Assembly: GCF_913774235.1 (NCBI RefSeq)
Contig: NZ_CAJYDW010000016.1
Location: 124,001 to 188,000 of the forward strand
Reading direction: 5' to 3'
From: an uncultured Pseudomonas sp.
GTDB taxonomy: Bacteria; Pseudomonadota; Gammaproteobacteria; Pseudomonadales; Pseudomonadaceae
Length of the DNA: 64,000 bases
Part shown: piece after piece, positions 26,173 to 41,903 of the stretch
Layout: each line of letters starts with the position of its first letter
Position numbering within the stretch: position 1 is the first letter of the stretch
The notes under the pieces: model-generated
What the model was told of the DNA's origin: nothing
The model's database searches: none
Seen by the model: the letters and a program-made list of their open reading frames with translations, nothing else
Program-made: the position numbers and the translations under genes

Positions 26173-27187
26173 AGTTGAAGGTCTTGGTGGCCTTGCGCGG
26201 CACGATCTGACCGCCGGAGACGCTGGGCGCGAAGCGCCACTCGCCGAGCACCTCCAGTACCGCACGCTCCAGCTGCTTGTTGGAGGCTTCCAGCACCTGA
26301 ATATCGGCCAGCCGGCCCTCGGCGGTGACGGTGAACATCACCCGTACCTCGCCGCCCACGCCGCGACGACGCAGCATCTCCGGATACTCCGGCGCCGTCA
26401 TCTTGATCGGCCGGATATCGGCGTCGTCGATGCTGCCGGTAGGAATACCCGCGGTCTTCGGCGGACCGGAAGGCGCGGCGGCCGGAGACGCTTGGCTGGA
26501 TGCGGCCGGGGCAGCAGGTGCAGGGGTCGGAGCCGGCGCGGGCGCGGCTGTCGCCACCAGTTCAGGAGCCGGCTCGACCTTCTTTGGCAACGGCTTCTGC
26601 TGGCTATGCTCGACCGGCTTGGGTTTCGGCTTGGGCTTGGGTTTTTCCACCACCGGCTTGGGCGGCTCCACCGGTTTCGGCGGTTCCACGGGCTTGGGCG
26701 GCTCGGGAGGCGGCGGTTCGGGTTGCGGTGGCGGCGGAGCGGGCGGTGCCGGACTGGGCGCGGGCGGCTCGGGGGTCGGCTTGGGGAGCTGGATGAAGCT
26801 GACCTGCATGGGCTCGTCGCCCTTGGCGATCTTCAGCTCCGGAGGCGCCTGGACCACCAGGAACAGTGCCACCGCCATGCTGGCATGCATCAGCAGCGAC
26901 AATACCGAGGCGACACCCCAGCCACGACCGCGTGGTGGCTGCTCGCTCGGTTCGGCCGCGCCCACCGAAGTCAGTACCGGGGTAAGGATCTCTTCGTTAC
27001 GCTCCGGCATCCGGAACGACAGGATGGTAGCCGAGGGTTCGCTACGCTTGGCCTTGACCCCTGCCACGGGCTCCACGTCACCGGCCAGGGCCGCCCTGAC
27101 GGGGCCCGGGACGGATTCCACTTCATCACCATCGGCATGCGCAGCGACTACGAGAGGTTCAGGCTTGGCAAGAGACGTCGGAGCCAT
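26153..27187 (-). CDS. tonB: Energy transducer TonB
   Basis: A 344-residue inner-membrane protein that couples the proton gradient to outer-membrane receptors. About 85 N-terminal cytoplasmic residues precede the membrane anchor (SVLSLLMHASMAVALFLVV), an extension known for Pseudomonas TonB1. Next comes a periplasmic Pro-rich spacer with EPPKPV repeats and a KPKPKP run, then the C-terminal TonB domain (YPEMLRRRGVGGEVRVMFTV). ExbB/ExbD are not next to it. The start lacks a clear ribosome site, but a Fur box lies just upstream. Confidence 0.93.
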   Translation of the reverse strand: MAPTSLAKPEPLVVAAHADGDEVESVPGPVRAALAGDVEPVAGVKAKRSEPSATILSFRMPERNEEILTPVLTSVGAAEPSEQPPRGRGWGVASVLSLLMHASMAVALFLVVQAPPELKIAKGDEPMQVSFIQLPKPTPEPPAPSPAPPAPPPPQPEPPPPEPPKPVEPPKPVEPPKPVVEKPKPKPKPKPVEHSQQKPLPKKVEPAPELVATAAPAPAPTPAPAAPAASSQASPAAAPSGPPKTAGIPTGSIDDADIRPIKMTAPEYPEMLRRRGVGGEVRVMFTVTAEGRLADIQVLEASNKQLERAVLEVLGEWRFAPSVSGGQIVPRKATKTFNFKIQRR

Positions 27188-27213
27188 GGGAGCAATACGC
27201 AGAGGAAGTAAAT

Positions 27214-27234
27214 TTAATAATCATTATCATTAGC
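27214..27234 (-). promoter_or_regulatory. Fur box upstream of tonB
   Basis: TAATAATCATTATCATTA on the plus strand (TAATGATAATGATTATTA for the gene) closely matches the Fur consensus of GATAAT repeats. It is about 30 bases from the tonB start and overlaps the presumed promoter. Confidence 0.85.
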
Positions 27235-27252
27235 TAAACAAATTTGGCAACC

Positions 27253-28209
27253 TCAAATGTCGCGAATGGTCCCGCGCAGGCCTTTTTCGAGGGCCTCCAG
27301 ATCCGGCATCTCCTCCAGGATCAGCTCCAGCCGATTATCGCGTCGCCACAGAGTAGGCTCCCAGCTACCTTGTCCGGCCAGACCGTTGTAGGCCTGCCAG
27401 CCGTCTTCCAGTTGCAGGACAGCTTTCAGCCTGAGCAGACCGGGGAGACCACCCAGCAGCGCCAGCAATGCCGAGCCGTCGAAGCTATGACTGGGATGCC
27501 AGCGCCAACCGACGGCGTGGTGGCCCTCCAAGGTATGGCTGAAGCGCAGCGGGCGCTCGGGCAGCACCAGCATCTGCGGAGCGGCCGCCGCCAAGGGCTC
27601 GGGCAACTCGCCGTCGGTCGAGATTTCACCGTCGGCCTGGGGCAGTTCGGCCAATCCGATCTGGCCGCCTTCGGTCCAGTACAGCGGCCGGTCACCCAGT
27701 GATACCAGCAAGCCTGTCCGGTCCAGGCCCGCGCTCTTGTTGAGCACGATCAGACCGGCCTGGCCCAGCGCCTGCTGCTGGGCGTCCGGCAAGGCCTGAC
27801 CCTCCAGCAGTTGCCTGGCATCCACCACCCAGATCAGCGGTTGCAGGCTCAGCACCCCGGTCCAGGGCGGCGCCTGGAGTTGCCGATAGAGACTGGCGGG
27901 ATGGCCCAGGCCGGAAGGCTCAATGAACAGCCGCTGCGGTCGTGCCCGTCTGAGCAGTCGTGTGAGGGCTACCTGCAGGGGCACGCCCTGGACGCAGCAC
28001 AGGCAGCCACCCGGGACTTCGGCGATCGCAAGACCGTCGTCGTCCCGGGTCATGAGCGCCGCATCGAGGCCGACCTGGCCGAATTCGTTGACCAGGATCG
28101 CCCAACGCTCATTGCTGGGCCGCTGGGCGAACAGTTGACGGATCAGGGTGGTCTTGCCGGCCCCCAGCGGACCGGCGATCACATGGGTCTTGATATTGGC
28201 GAGGCGCAT
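27253..28209 (-). CDS. CobW/COG0523 family GTPase (metal chaperone type)
   Basis: A 318-residue G3E-family GTPase. Walker A is GPLGAGKTT (residues 13-21), and the metal-binding GGCLCC (CxCC) motif is near residue 68. In the guanine-binding position the usual NKxD reads NKSAGLD, which is unusual. Members deliver zinc or other metals to proteins. The same gene neighbours tonB in P. aeruginosa. No zinc-uptake repressor site was seen nearby. Confidence 0.86.
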   Translation of the reverse strand: MRLANIKTHVIAGPLGAGKTTLIRQLFAQRPSNERWAILVNEFGQVGLDAALMTRDDDGLAIAEVPGGCLCCVQGVPLQVALTRLLRRARPQRLFIEPSGLGHPASLYRQLQAPPWTGVLSLQPLIWVVDARQLLEGQALPDAQQQALGQAGLIVLNKSAGLDRTGLLVSLGDRPLYWTEGGQIGLAELPQADGEISTDGELPEPLAAAAPQMLVLPERPLRFSHTLEGHHAVGWRWHPSHSFDGSALLALLGGLPGLLRLKAVLQLEDGWQAYNGLAGQGSWEPTLWRRDNRLELILEEMPDLEALEKGLRGTIRDI

Positions 28210-28260
28210 GGTGGGAGGTCGAATGCTAGAGTGGCGACTTTGCGTAGGAGGATGGATGGA

Positions 28261-28611
28261 ATGCGGCGGTTGCTGATCACCCTGGTGCTGTTGCCGTCAT
28301 TGGCGCTGGCCGACGCCTGCGTGATTCGCAGCCGTCAGGGCAGTGTGGACGTGCAGATCTGCCAGAGCAACATCGACATCCCCACCAAACTGTTCCGCGA
28401 AGGTTTCTGCCAGCCGCAGCTCAAGGATCAGCAGATCAAGGTGAGCTTCGTCGAGCGCTGCCCGGTAGGCGAGATCGGCATCTGCCAGGGCGCACGCAGC
28501 CCCGGCGTGCCCTACCGGCAGGATATCCACTACTACGGCGAACCCGGCGATGGTCGCTTCCTGGCCGTCGCCTGTCGCCAGCAGAATCAGGGCAGCTGGC
28601 GCGTACCCTGA
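28261..28611 (+). CDS. Conserved hypothetical exported protein
   Basis: A 116-residue protein with a signal peptide (LLITLVLLPSLALADA) and five Cys in the mature part, probably disulfide-bonded in the periplasm. I do not recognise a domain. It is divergent from the CobW-type gene, and I recall a similar gene at this place in P. aeruginosa. The ATG at 28261 is used because TAGGAGG is spaced 9 bases from it; the ATG three codons earlier is too close to that site. Confidence 0.75.
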   Translation: MRRLLITLVLLPSLALADACVIRSRQGSVDVQICQSNIDIPTKLFREGFCQPQLKDQQIKVSFVERCPVGEIGICQGARSPGVPYRQDIHYYGEPGDGRFLAVACRQQNQGSWRVP

Positions 28612-28649
28612 ACGAATCCTGCCCGGAGAAGAGAACCTCTGCCCGACAC

Positions 28650-29285
28650 TCAGGCTACCTTGGCTTGAACGGTGAACAGGCTTGCCCCCAGCGCCACGAA
28701 CGAGGCGCCGAACAGCCGGTTCAGCAACCGTGCACGATGGGGCGCGGCAAGCGTGCGCCTTAGCATCTGGGCCAGGGTCACATAGAAAAGGTGAGAAAGC
28801 ACCGAGCAGGCTGCAAACGTCAGTACCAGAATGCCCAACTGCCTGTGCGAATCACCACCCGGGCGGATGAATTGCGGCAGGAAGGCAGCGAAGAACAGGA
28901 TCGCCTTGGGGTTGGTCAGCGCCACGAGCGTGCCGTTGAAGAGCAATCTGTGGTTGGTGAGGACACGTCCTCCCGACTGATCCAAGGTATCGAAGGCGCT
29001 GCCGCGACTTCTCCATTGCTTGATGCCCAGGTAGATCAGATAGCTCGCGCCTAGCACCTTGAGCAGCAGGAAGGCAGTAGCTGAGGCCTGCAGTATTACC
29101 CCTAACCCGGCGCTGGTCGCGGTCGAGATCACCAGCAGACCGCAGGCATTGCCGACCGAGCCGAGCATCGCCCGCCGCGGCCCGTAGGCTACCGAATTGG
29201 ATAGCGCCATGATTACGCCAGGACCGGGGGTCAGGCTAACCAGCATGGCTACTGCGACAAACCCGAACCAATCGTGGAGCGACAT
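28650..29285 (-). CDS. LysE/RhtB family amino-acid exporter
   Basis: A 211-residue inner-membrane protein with six hydrophobic segments. The family start LTPGPGVIMALSNSVAYGPRRAMLGSVGNACG is clear, as is the later LTNPKAILFFAAFLPQF. It probably exports an amino acid or derivative such as threonine or homoserine lactone. It stands alone, with no LysR regulator beside it. Confidence 0.88.
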   Translation of the reverse strand: MSLHDWFGFVAVAMLVSLTPGPGVIMALSNSVAYGPRRAMLGSVGNACGLLVISTATSAGLGVILQASATAFLLLKVLGASYLIYLGIKQWRSRGSAFDTLDQSGGRVLTNHRLLFNGTLVALTNPKAILFFAAFLPQFIRPGGDSHRQLGILVLTFAACSVLSHLFYVTLAQMLRRTLAAPHRARLLNRLFGASFVALGASLFTVQAKVA

Positions 29286-29504
29286 CCTCGGACCTCACCT
29301 TGAGACTCCAGCAACCAGCGGGCAGCAACCGTCCACTATTCTGCTGATACATGGCCGGCAAACTACCGGCCCAATTTTTCTTCCAGGCCCGCTCTACCGG
29401 TGGGCGAGCCCAGTTACAGGCGCTGAAGATTGCTCACTAGCCGCGCAGAAAGGGATAGCAAGCTCCTATCCCCTGCGACGGCATCTTTCTCGACCAGCAA
29501 CAAG

Positions 29505-29518
29505 GTTCCACGTGAAAC
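29505..29518. promoter_or_regulatory. parS-like site next to glmS
   Basis: GTTCCACGTGAAAC differs by one base from both the pseudomonad core GTTCCACGTGGAAC and the GTTTCACGTGAAAC form. It lies three bases past the glmS stop codon, inside the region used by Tn7. Confidence 0.5.
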
Positions 29519-29521
29519 CTG

Positions 29522-31357
<1,836 letters not shown>

Positions 31358-31378
31358 GCTTACCTCCCGTTGCCTGTC

Positions 31379-31387
31379 TTATCCACA
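31379..31387. promoter_or_regulatory. DnaA box in the glmR-glmS spacer
   Basis: TTATCCACA, a perfect DnaA box 22 bases upstream of glmS. A degenerate partner, TGTGGATGA, lies about 20 bases further on. One isolated perfect box may be chance or may regulate glmS. Confidence 0.4.
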
Positions 31388-31424
31388 GCGACCCAACGGA
31401 GCCGGCTGTGGATGACCTGATTGT

Positions 31425-32195
31425 CTAGTTTTCCACCGGGGCGCAGATGACCTGCACCCCTTGGGTTTCAATCGCCCGGGCCGCCTCGGCAGGCAGTCGC
31501 TCATCGGTGATGAGCACGTCCACCCTTTCCCACGGTAGTTCCAGATTGGGAATTCGCCTGCCCAGTTTGTCCGCTTCGGCCATGACCACTACCTCGCGCG
31601 CCACCTCGGCCATCACTCGCGACAGCGACAGGTGCTCGTTGAAGGTGGTGGTGCCGCGCTCCGGATCGAGGCCATCGGCGCCGATGAACAGTTGGTCGAA
31701 GTCGTAGGATCTGAGCACCTGCTCGGCGACCTGACCCTGAAAGGATTCCGAATGGGGATCCCAGGTGCCGCCGGTCATCAGCAGCATGGGTTCCTGTTCC
31801 AGCTCGCGCAGGGCCATGGCCACCTGCAGAGAATTGGTCATCACCACCAGGCCGGGGCGACGATCAAGTTGCGGGATCAGCGCCGCGGTGGTGCTGCCGC
31901 AGTCGACGATGATCCGCGCGTGTTCGCGCAGGCGCTGGGCGGCAGCCCGAGCGATGGCCTGCTTGAAGGGCGACGCCTGGGGCGGGGCCTCGGCCAACAG
32001 CTCCTGGGGCATGGCCACCGCGCCGCCATAGCGACGTAGCAGCAGGCCATTGCGCTCGAGGGCGGCCAGGTCCTTGCGGACGGTCACCTCGGAGGTCTCC
32101 AGCTGGCGAGCCAGTTCGTCCACGCTGACCTCGCCCTGCTCCTGGAGCTGAGCGAGGATGGCGTGGCGACGCTGAGCGGTGTTGCGACGAGTCAT
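31425..32195 (-). CDS. glmR: DeoR family regulator GlmR
   Basis: A 256-residue DeoR repressor with an N-terminal helix-turn-helix (VSVDELARQLETSEVTVRKDLAALE, about residues 23-47) and a C-terminal sugar-phosphate-sensing domain (IVDCGSTTAALIPQL, then FIGADGLDPERGTTT). Sitting between glmU and glmS, it is the pseudomonad GlmR, which links amino-sugar supply to gene expression. It lies 67 bases before glmS. Confidence 0.9.
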   Translation of the reverse strand: MTRRNTAQRRHAILAQLQEQGEVSVDELARQLETSEVTVRKDLAALERNGLLLRRYGGAVAMPQELLAEAPPQASPFKQAIARAAAQRLREHARIIVDCGSTTAALIPQLDRRPGLVVMTNSLQVAMALRELEQEPMLLMTGGTWDPHSESFQGQVAEQVLRSYDFDQLFIGADGLDPERGTTTFNEHLSLSRVMAEVAREVVVMAEADKLGRRIPNLELPWERVDVLITDERLPAEAARAIETQGVQVICAPVEN

Positions 32196-32249
32196 AAATT
32201 TCGATTCGAAAGATAATGGATCGAATCAAAACCTAATAGCTGACCGTCG

Positions 32250-33617
32250 TCAAGTCTTGGGAGTCTTTTTCGGACGCTGCCAGCCACTCTTGTTGACTTG
32301 GCGTGCACGTCCCAGCGCCAAGTTTTCCGCTGGTACATCCGCAGTGATAACCGAGCCTGCCGCCGTGGTTGCCCCTGCGCCGAGGGTGACCGGGGCCACC
32401 AGTGAGCTGTTGGAGCCCACGAAGACATCCGCGCCGATTTCGGTTCGAAACTTGTTGGCGCCGTCATAGTTGCAGGTGATGGTACCCGCACCTATGTTGC
32501 TGCCGGCACCGATGCTGGCGTCGCCCAGATAAGTCAGGTGACCGGCCTTGGCGCCGTCCTGCAGATGGGCGTTCTTCAGCTCGACGAAGTTGCCCACATG
32601 GGCCTTGGCACCCAATTCGCTCCCGGGCCGCAGACGGGCGAAGGGACCGACGTCGGCGCCCTCCCCTACCACCGCGCCATCCAGATGGCTATTGGCCTTG
32701 ATGATGGCGCCGCGCTTGAGCACGCTGTCCTTGATCACGCAATTAGGACCGATGCTCACCCCATCCTCCAGCACCACCCGGCCTTCGAGGATGACGTTGA
32801 CGTCGATGGAGACATCGCGGCCGGCCTCGACCTGGCCACGCTGATCGAAGCGCAGGGGATCCAGCAGGGTCACGCCCTGCAGCATCAGGCGTTCGGCGGC
32901 GCGCTGCTGGAAGTGTCGCTCAAGCTGGGCCAGTTGCCGGCGATCATTGGCGCCCTGCACTTCCATGGCGTCCGCCGGCTGGCTGGTGGCGATGGTCAGG
33001 CCGTCCGCAACCGCCAAGGCGATGACGTCGGTCAGGTAGTACTCACCCTGGGCGTTGCTGTTGGACAGGCGACCCAGCCAGTCCGCCAGCCGCCGACCGG
33101 GTACCGCGAGGATGCCGGTATTGCCTTCGCGGATGGCGCGCTGGGCGTCGCTGGCATCCTTGTGCTCCACAATGGCGGTCACCTGCCCCTGTTCATCGCG
33201 CAGGATGCGGCCATAGCCGGTGGGATCTTCCAGCTCCACCGTCAGCAGCGCCAGATGGTCATCGTCCACCTGTTGCAGCAGGCGCTGCAGCGTCTCGGTC
33301 TGGATCAGGGGCACGTCGCCATAGAGGATCAGCACCCGCTCCGCTGTCAGCGCCGGCGCTGCCTGGGCCACGGCATGGCCGGTACCGAGTTGCTCGGCCT
33401 GGACCACGAAACTCACGTCGGCGGCAGCCAGCTGGCTGCGGACCTGGTCGGCACCGTGGCCGATGACGACGTGGATGCCGGCCGGCTGCAATTCGCGGGC
33501 GCGGTCCAGGACATGTCCCAGCATGCTGCGACCGGCCACGGGATGCAGCACCTTGGGTAGAGCGGATCTCATGCGGGTGCCCTGGCCAGCAGCCAGGATG
33601 ACGATTTCCAGGGACAT
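32250..33617 (-). CDS. glmU: Bifunctional UDP-GlcNAc pyrophosphorylase/GlcN-1-P acetyltransferase
   Basis: A 455-residue enzyme that acetylates glucosamine-1-phosphate and couples it to UTP. The N-terminal nucleotidyltransferase domain starts [21 protein letters not shown]. The C-terminal left-handed beta-helix with hexapeptide repeats includes [23 protein letters not shown]. The ATG at 33617 matches the usual start; the longer frame crosses the ATP synthase terminator region. It follows the atp operon on the same strand. Confidence 0.96.
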   Translation of the reverse strand: MSLEIVILAAGQGTRMRSALPKVLHPVAGRSMLGHVLDRARELQPAGIHVVIGHGADQVRSQLAAADVSFVVQAEQLGTGHAVAQAAPALTAERVLILYGDVPLIQTETLQRLLQQVDDDHLALLTVELEDPTGYGRILRDEQGQVTAIVEHKDASDAQRAIREGNTGILAVPGRRLADWLGRLSNSNAQGEYYLTDVIALAVADGLTIATSQPADAMEVQGANDRRQLAQLERHFQQRAAERLMLQGVTLLDPLRFDQRGQVEAGRDVSIDVNVILEGRVVLEDGVSIGPNCVIKDSVLKRGAIIKANSHLDGAVVGEGADVGPFARLRPGSELGAKAHVGNFVELKNAHLQDGAKAGHLTYLGDASIGAGSNIGAGTITCNYDGANKFRTEIGADVFVGSNSSLVAPVTLGAGATTAAGSVITADVPAENLALGRARQVNKSGWQRPKKTPKT

Positions 33618-33720
33618 CGGAACCTCGGAGACAGGAGGAAGAGACGGGCCGCAGACCAAGGGCAACAGGTACCCCCAGAGTCCGACCACGTGGAATTGCG
33701 CGCCCCACTTTTCGGGCGAC

Positions 33721-33749
33721 AAAAGAAAAGGGTAGCCGAAGCTACCCTT
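33721..33749 (-). terminator. Rho-independent terminator of the atp operon
   Basis: On the minus strand AAGGGTAGC, loop TTCG, GCTACCCTT followed by TTCTTTTG: a nine-base stem with a stable UUCG tetraloop and U-rich tail, 24 bases after the atpC stop. Confidence 0.92.
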
Positions 33750-33772
33750 GTCGTTACAGCCTGACCTTGCGC

Positions 33773-34198
33773 TTAGCGCTTGGCCTGCCGCTTGAGCTGC
33801 TGGATGGTGCGCAGCTGAGCGGCGGCTTCGGCGAGCTGAGTCGCGGCAGCGGTGTAGTCGAACTCCGTGCCCTTGTCGCTCAGGGCTGCCTCGGCGCGCT
33901 GCTTGGCTTCCAGAGCGGCAGCTTCGTCGATGTCACCGGCGCGGCTGGCGGTATCGGCCAGCACCTCGACGACATTCGGCTGCACTTCCAGGAAACCGCC
34001 GGAGATGTAGAACACCTCCTCGGCGCCCCCGGCCTTGACCAGGCGGATGGGGCCCGGCTTCAGATCGGTGAGCAGCGGCGCATGGCCCGGGGCGATACCC
34101 AGATCACCCAGGTGGCCGTGGGCGATGATCATCTCCACCGCGCCGGAGAAGATTTCCCCTTCCGCGCTGACGATGTCGCATTGGACTGTCTTGGCCAT
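33773..34198 (-). CDS. atpC: ATP synthase epsilon subunit
   Basis: A 141-residue subunit of the F1 central stalk that links gamma to the c-ring and can inhibit ATP hydrolysis. It has an N-terminal beta-sandwich ([22 protein letters not shown]) and a C-terminal two-helix domain. It is the last gene of the atpIBEFHAGDC operon and is followed by a strong terminator. Confidence 0.95.
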   Translation of the reverse strand: MAKTVQCDIVSAEGEIFSGAVEMIIAHGHLGDLGIAPGHAPLLTDLKPGPIRLVKAGGAEEVFYISGGFLEVQPNVVEVLADTASRAGDIDEAAALEAKQRAEAALSDKGTEFDYTAAATQLAEAAAQLRTIQQLKRQAKR

Positions 34199-34236
34199 AG
34201 CGTGCCTCTAAGAGCGCCCGTCGCCGGGCGCGGCAG

Positions 34237-35631
<1,395 letters not shown>

Positions 35632-35643
35632 TTAAGCTGTCCG

Positions 35644-36507
35644 TCAGACCGCGGCGGCGCCGCCGACGATTTCCGAAATTTCCTGGGTGATCGCAGCCTG
35701 GCGAGCCTTGTTGTAGACCAGCTGCAGCTCCTTGATGAGATCGCCGGCGTTGTCGGTGGCGTTCTTCATCGCGATCATCCGCGCGGCCTGTTCGCTGGCA
35801 GCGTTCTCGACCACGGCCTGGTACACCTGGGATTCCACGTAGCGCACCAGCAGACCGTCGAGCAGGGTCTTGGCGTCGGGCTCGTAGAGGTAGTCCCAAT
35901 GCTTGCCCTGCAGCTCACCGCCCTCGGTCGCAACCAGCGGAACCAGCTGCTGGATGGTCGGCTTCTGGGTCATGGTGTTGACGAAGACGTTGGATACCAC
36001 GTACAGACGGTCGATACGGCCGTCCAGGTAGGCATCCAGCATCACCTTGATGCTGCCGATCAGATCGCCGATCGCCGGGGCTTCGCCGAGGTGGCTGATG
36101 GCCGCGACCACGTTGCCGCCGAAGCTGCGGAAGAAGGAGGCACCCTTGGCCCCGATCACCGCCAGATCGATTTCCACACCCTTGCCGCGCTGGTCGCTCA
36201 TGTCGCGAACCAGAGCCTTGAACAGGTTGGTGTTCAGACCACCGGCCAGACCCCGATCGGAGCTGACCACGATGTAACCGACGCGCTTGACCTCGCGTTC
36301 CACCATGAAGGCATGGCGGTACTCGGGGTTGGCGTTGGCCAGGTGGCCGATCACAGCGCGGATGCGCTCGGCATAAGGCTTGCTGGCAGCCATGCGGGCC
36401 TGAGCCTTACGCATCTTGCTGACCGCAACCTTTTCCATGGCGCTGGTGATCTTCTGTGTGCTTTTGATGCTCGCGATCTTGCCGCGAATCTCTTTTGCGC
36501 CTGCCAT
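35644..36507 (-). CDS. atpG: ATP synthase gamma subunit
   Basis: A 287-residue rotor shaft of F1. The N-terminal helix [23 protein letters not shown] and the C-terminal helix ([30 protein letters not shown]) form the coiled coil inside the alpha/beta ring. It lies between atpA and atpD in the standard order. Confidence 0.96.
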   Translation of the reverse strand: MAGAKEIRGKIASIKSTQKITSAMEKVAVSKMRKAQARMAASKPYAERIRAVIGHLANANPEYRHAFMVEREVKRVGYIVVSSDRGLAGGLNTNLFKALVRDMSDQRGKGVEIDLAVIGAKGASFFRSFGGNVVAAISHLGEAPAIGDLIGSIKVMLDAYLDGRIDRLYVVSNVFVNTMTQKPTIQQLVPLVATEGGELQGKHWDYLYEPDAKTLLDGLLVRYVESQVYQAVVENAASEQAARMIAMKNATDNAGDLIKELQLVYNKARQAAITQEISEIVGGAAAV

Positions 36508-36555
36508 GTGACACCTATCGGGTTGGCAAACGGGGGCTGGCGCCCCCGTCGCGGC

Positions 36556-38100
<1,545 letters not shown>

Positions 38101-38118
38101 GCTACTGCCCCTTCAAAC

Positions 38119-38655
38119 TCAAGGTTTCAACGCTTCGGCCAGTTGCGCGAGCTTGCCGCGAACGGAGCCATCGATTACCAAGTCGCCGGCGCGGATAACC
38201 ACACCACCGATCAGGCTCGCATCCTCGGATGCATTTAGTCGCACCTGGCGACCTAGCCTTGCGCTGAGAGCCTTGGCGAGTTTGTCTTGCTGTTCGTCGC
38301 TCAAGGCGAAAGCACTGGTGACTTCCGCCTCAATGGATTTTTCCTGTTCGGCCTTGTACGCCTCGTAAATCTCGGCGATGGCCGGGAACAGGTCGATCCG
38401 GTCGTTTTCTGCCACGGTCCGAACGAAGTTCTGGGACTGTGCATCCAGCTGATCGCCACATACGTCGATGAGCAATCCGGCCTTGGCGTCCGCGGTCAAC
38501 TGCGGCTGCTGAAGCAGCTGGCGCACGGTCCCGTCCTGGGATACCGCGGCGAGCAGCCCGAGCGCTGCCGACCATTGGGTCAGCTGCTGCTGGGCCTGTG
38601 CGAACTCGAAAGCCGCCTTGGCATAGGGCCGGGCCAGCGTGTTCAGTTCTGCCAT
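38119..38655 (-). CDS. atpH: ATP synthase delta subunit
   Basis: A 178-residue peripheral-stalk subunit that ties the top of F1 to subunit b. It has an N-terminal helical domain ([15 protein letters not shown]) and the typical C-terminal [26 protein letters not shown]. It ends 18 bases before atpA starts and begins 12 bases after atpF ends. Confidence 0.95.
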   Translation of the reverse strand: MAELNTLARPYAKAAFEFAQAQQQLTQWSAALGLLAAVSQDGTVRQLLQQPQLTADAKAGLLIDVCGDQLDAQSQNFVRTVAENDRIDLFPAIAEIYEAYKAEQEKSIEAEVTSAFALSDEQQDKLAKALSARLGRQVRLNASEDASLIGGVVIRAGDLVIDGSVRGKLAQLAEALKP

Positions 38656-38667
38656 TGGTGGCCTCGC

Positions 38668-39138
38668 TTAGATTTCCGCTGCCAGTCGGTCGACCAACTG
38701 GGCATGAGCATTGGCATCAACGGTCGATCCGAGGATCTTCTCGGCGCCGGCCACGGCCAGCAGACCGACGCGAGCACGCAGGGCGTCCTTCGCGCTGTTG
38801 ATTTCCTGCTCGATTTCAGCCTGAGCCTGCGCCTTGATCCGCTCGCCTTCGACACGGGCCTTGGCCTGTGCGTCCTCGACGATCTGGGCGGCACGCTTGT
38901 TGGCTTGCTCGATGATCTCGGCTGCCTGGCCCTTGGCTTCGCTCACTTTCTGGTTGGCTTGCTGCTGTGCCACTTCCAGATCACGAGCCGCGCGGTTGGC
39001 AGCGTCAAGGCCATCGGCAATCTTCTTCTCACGCTCACGCAGCGCCGAGATGATCGGCGGCCACACGTACTTCATGCAGAAGAGCACGAAGATGAAGAAG
39101 GCAACGGACTGGCCTATCAGGGTTGCATTAATGTTCAC
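38668..39138 (-). CDS. atpF: ATP synthase subunit b
   Basis: A 156-residue peripheral stalk with one N-terminal membrane helix ([23 protein letters not shown]) and a long charged, Ala-rich coiled coil that dimerises. The length matches E. coli b, and there is a single b gene as in other gammaproteobacteria. Confidence 0.95.
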   Translation of the reverse strand: MNINATLIGQSVAFFIFVLFCMKYVWPPIISALREREKKIADGLDAANRAARDLEVAQQQANQKVSEAKGQAAEIIEQANKRAAQIVEDAQAKARVEGERIKAQAQAEIEQEINSAKDALRARVGLLAVAGAEKILGSTVDANAHAQLVDRLAAEI

Positions 39139-39193
39139 GCCAACACCTCGCTCGTTCGTTGTCCATCAGTCCTGCCTGCACCCCGAAGGGTGA

Positions 39194-39481
<288 letters not shown>

Positions 39482-39589
39482 TTAAGGTTGAAGCGAAAAA
39501 GTTTTCCCAAGTTACCCGGCGGACAGAGCCCCCGGGACTCACGGCAGAACCGCCTCCGGACGCCGTCAGCAGCGTCCGGGGGCCATTCC

Positions 39590-40875
<1,286 letters not shown>

Positions 40876-40949
40876 CGGCTCGAAGTCCTCTGGTGTCGGC
40901 TTAATAGTTGTTTTCACTGGCATGCTTTGTGCCGACAAAAAGCGGGCAA

Positions 40950-40978
40950 AGTATAGGGGCGCGTCAGGGGTGGTTCAA
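40950..40978 (-). promoter_or_regulatory. Sigma-70 promoter of the atp operon
   Basis: TTGAAC, 17 bases, TATACT on the minus strand, about 75 bases before the atpI start. A near-consensus -10 and optimal spacing fit a strongly expressed housekeeping operon. Confidence 0.8.
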
Positions 40979-41021
40979 GCCACCCCGGACAGATTGCCGC
41001 CCAGGCTGACAGCCATTTGTG

Positions 41022-41894
41022 TCAGCGAATGTGCGCCAGTACGCCTTGAAGTTCGTCCAAAGAGGTATAGCGGATCACCAGCTGGCCCTTGCCCTTCTCG
41101 CCGTGACGGATCTGCACGTTGGCGCCCAAACGCTCGGCCAGCCGCTGCTCCAGACGGCTGATGTCGGGATCGACGACCGCCGCCTTCTCACTGGGTTCGG
41201 CTCCGCTCAGCCACTGGCGTACCAGGGCCTCGGTCTGGCGTACCGTCAGACCCCGTGCGACAACGTGCCGCGCCCCTTCGGCCTGGCGTTTCGCCGGCAG
41301 CCCCAACAGGGCACGGGCATGGCCCATTTCCAGTTCGCCCTTGGCCAGCAGCTCCTTGGCCTCGTCGGCCAGGGCCAGCAGGCGCAGCAGGTTGGTGACC
41401 CCCGAGCGCGACTTGCCGACGGCCTCGGCCACCTGGGCCTGGGTCAGCTCGAATTCATCCTGCAACCGCTGCAGGGCCATGGCCTCTTCCAGCGGATTGA
41501 GGTTCTGCCGCTGGATGTTCTCGATCAGCGCCAGGGCGATGGCCACCTGGTCGGGCACGTCGCGTACCAGCGCCGGGATACGGTCCAGGCCGGCCTGCTG
41601 GCTGGCCCGCCAGCGGCGCTCGCCGGCGATGATCTCGTAGCGACCCTCGCCGATGGCGCGTACCACGATGGGTTGCATCAACCCCTGGGTGCGGATGGAG
41701 TTGGCCAGCTCTTCCAGGGCGACCGGATCCATGTGCCGGCGCGGCTGATACTTGCCGCGCTGGATGATGTCCACCGGCAGCGATTGCAGTTCGCTGACCG
41801 GCGCGGCGGCGGCCTGCTCCTGCAGGACCTTGACGCTGGCGCCACCGAGCAGGGCATCGAGGCCGCGGCCCAGTCCTCGTTTCTTCACAGCCAT
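41022..41894 (-). CDS. parB: Chromosome partitioning protein ParB
   Basis: A 290-residue CTP-dependent clamp that loads at parS sites near the origin. The N-terminal ParA-contact peptide is KKRGLGRGLDALLG. The CTPase region contains GERRWRASQQAG, the helix-turn-helix region contains LTQAQVAEAVGKSRSGVTNLLRLL, and a C-terminal dimer domain ends GVLAHIR. It follows parA by 9 bases. Candidate targets in this window are at 361, 29505 and 53813. Confidence 0.96.
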   Translation of the reverse strand: MAVKKRGLGRGLDALLGGASVKVLQEQAAAAPVSELQSLPVDIIQRGKYQPRRHMDPVALEELANSIRTQGLMQPIVVRAIGEGRYEIIAGERRWRASQQAGLDRIPALVRDVPDQVAIALALIENIQRQNLNPLEEAMALQRLQDEFELTQAQVAEAVGKSRSGVTNLLRLLALADEAKELLAKGELEMGHARALLGLPAKRQAEGARHVVARGLTVRQTEALVRQWLSGAEPSEKAAVVDPDISRLEQRLAERLGANVQIRHGEKGKGQLVIRYTSLDELQGVLAHIR

Positions 41895-41903
41895 GGGGAT
41901 TCC

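Noticed and set aside
29286-29521. A small gene or sRNA between lysE-type gene and glmS
   Set aside because: No frame with a ribosome site and no promoter-terminator pair were found; only the attTn7 and parS-like sites can be supported.
33684-33696. ACCACGTGGAATT near the glmU start as a parS
   Set aside because: Only the right half matches; the left arm has several mismatches.
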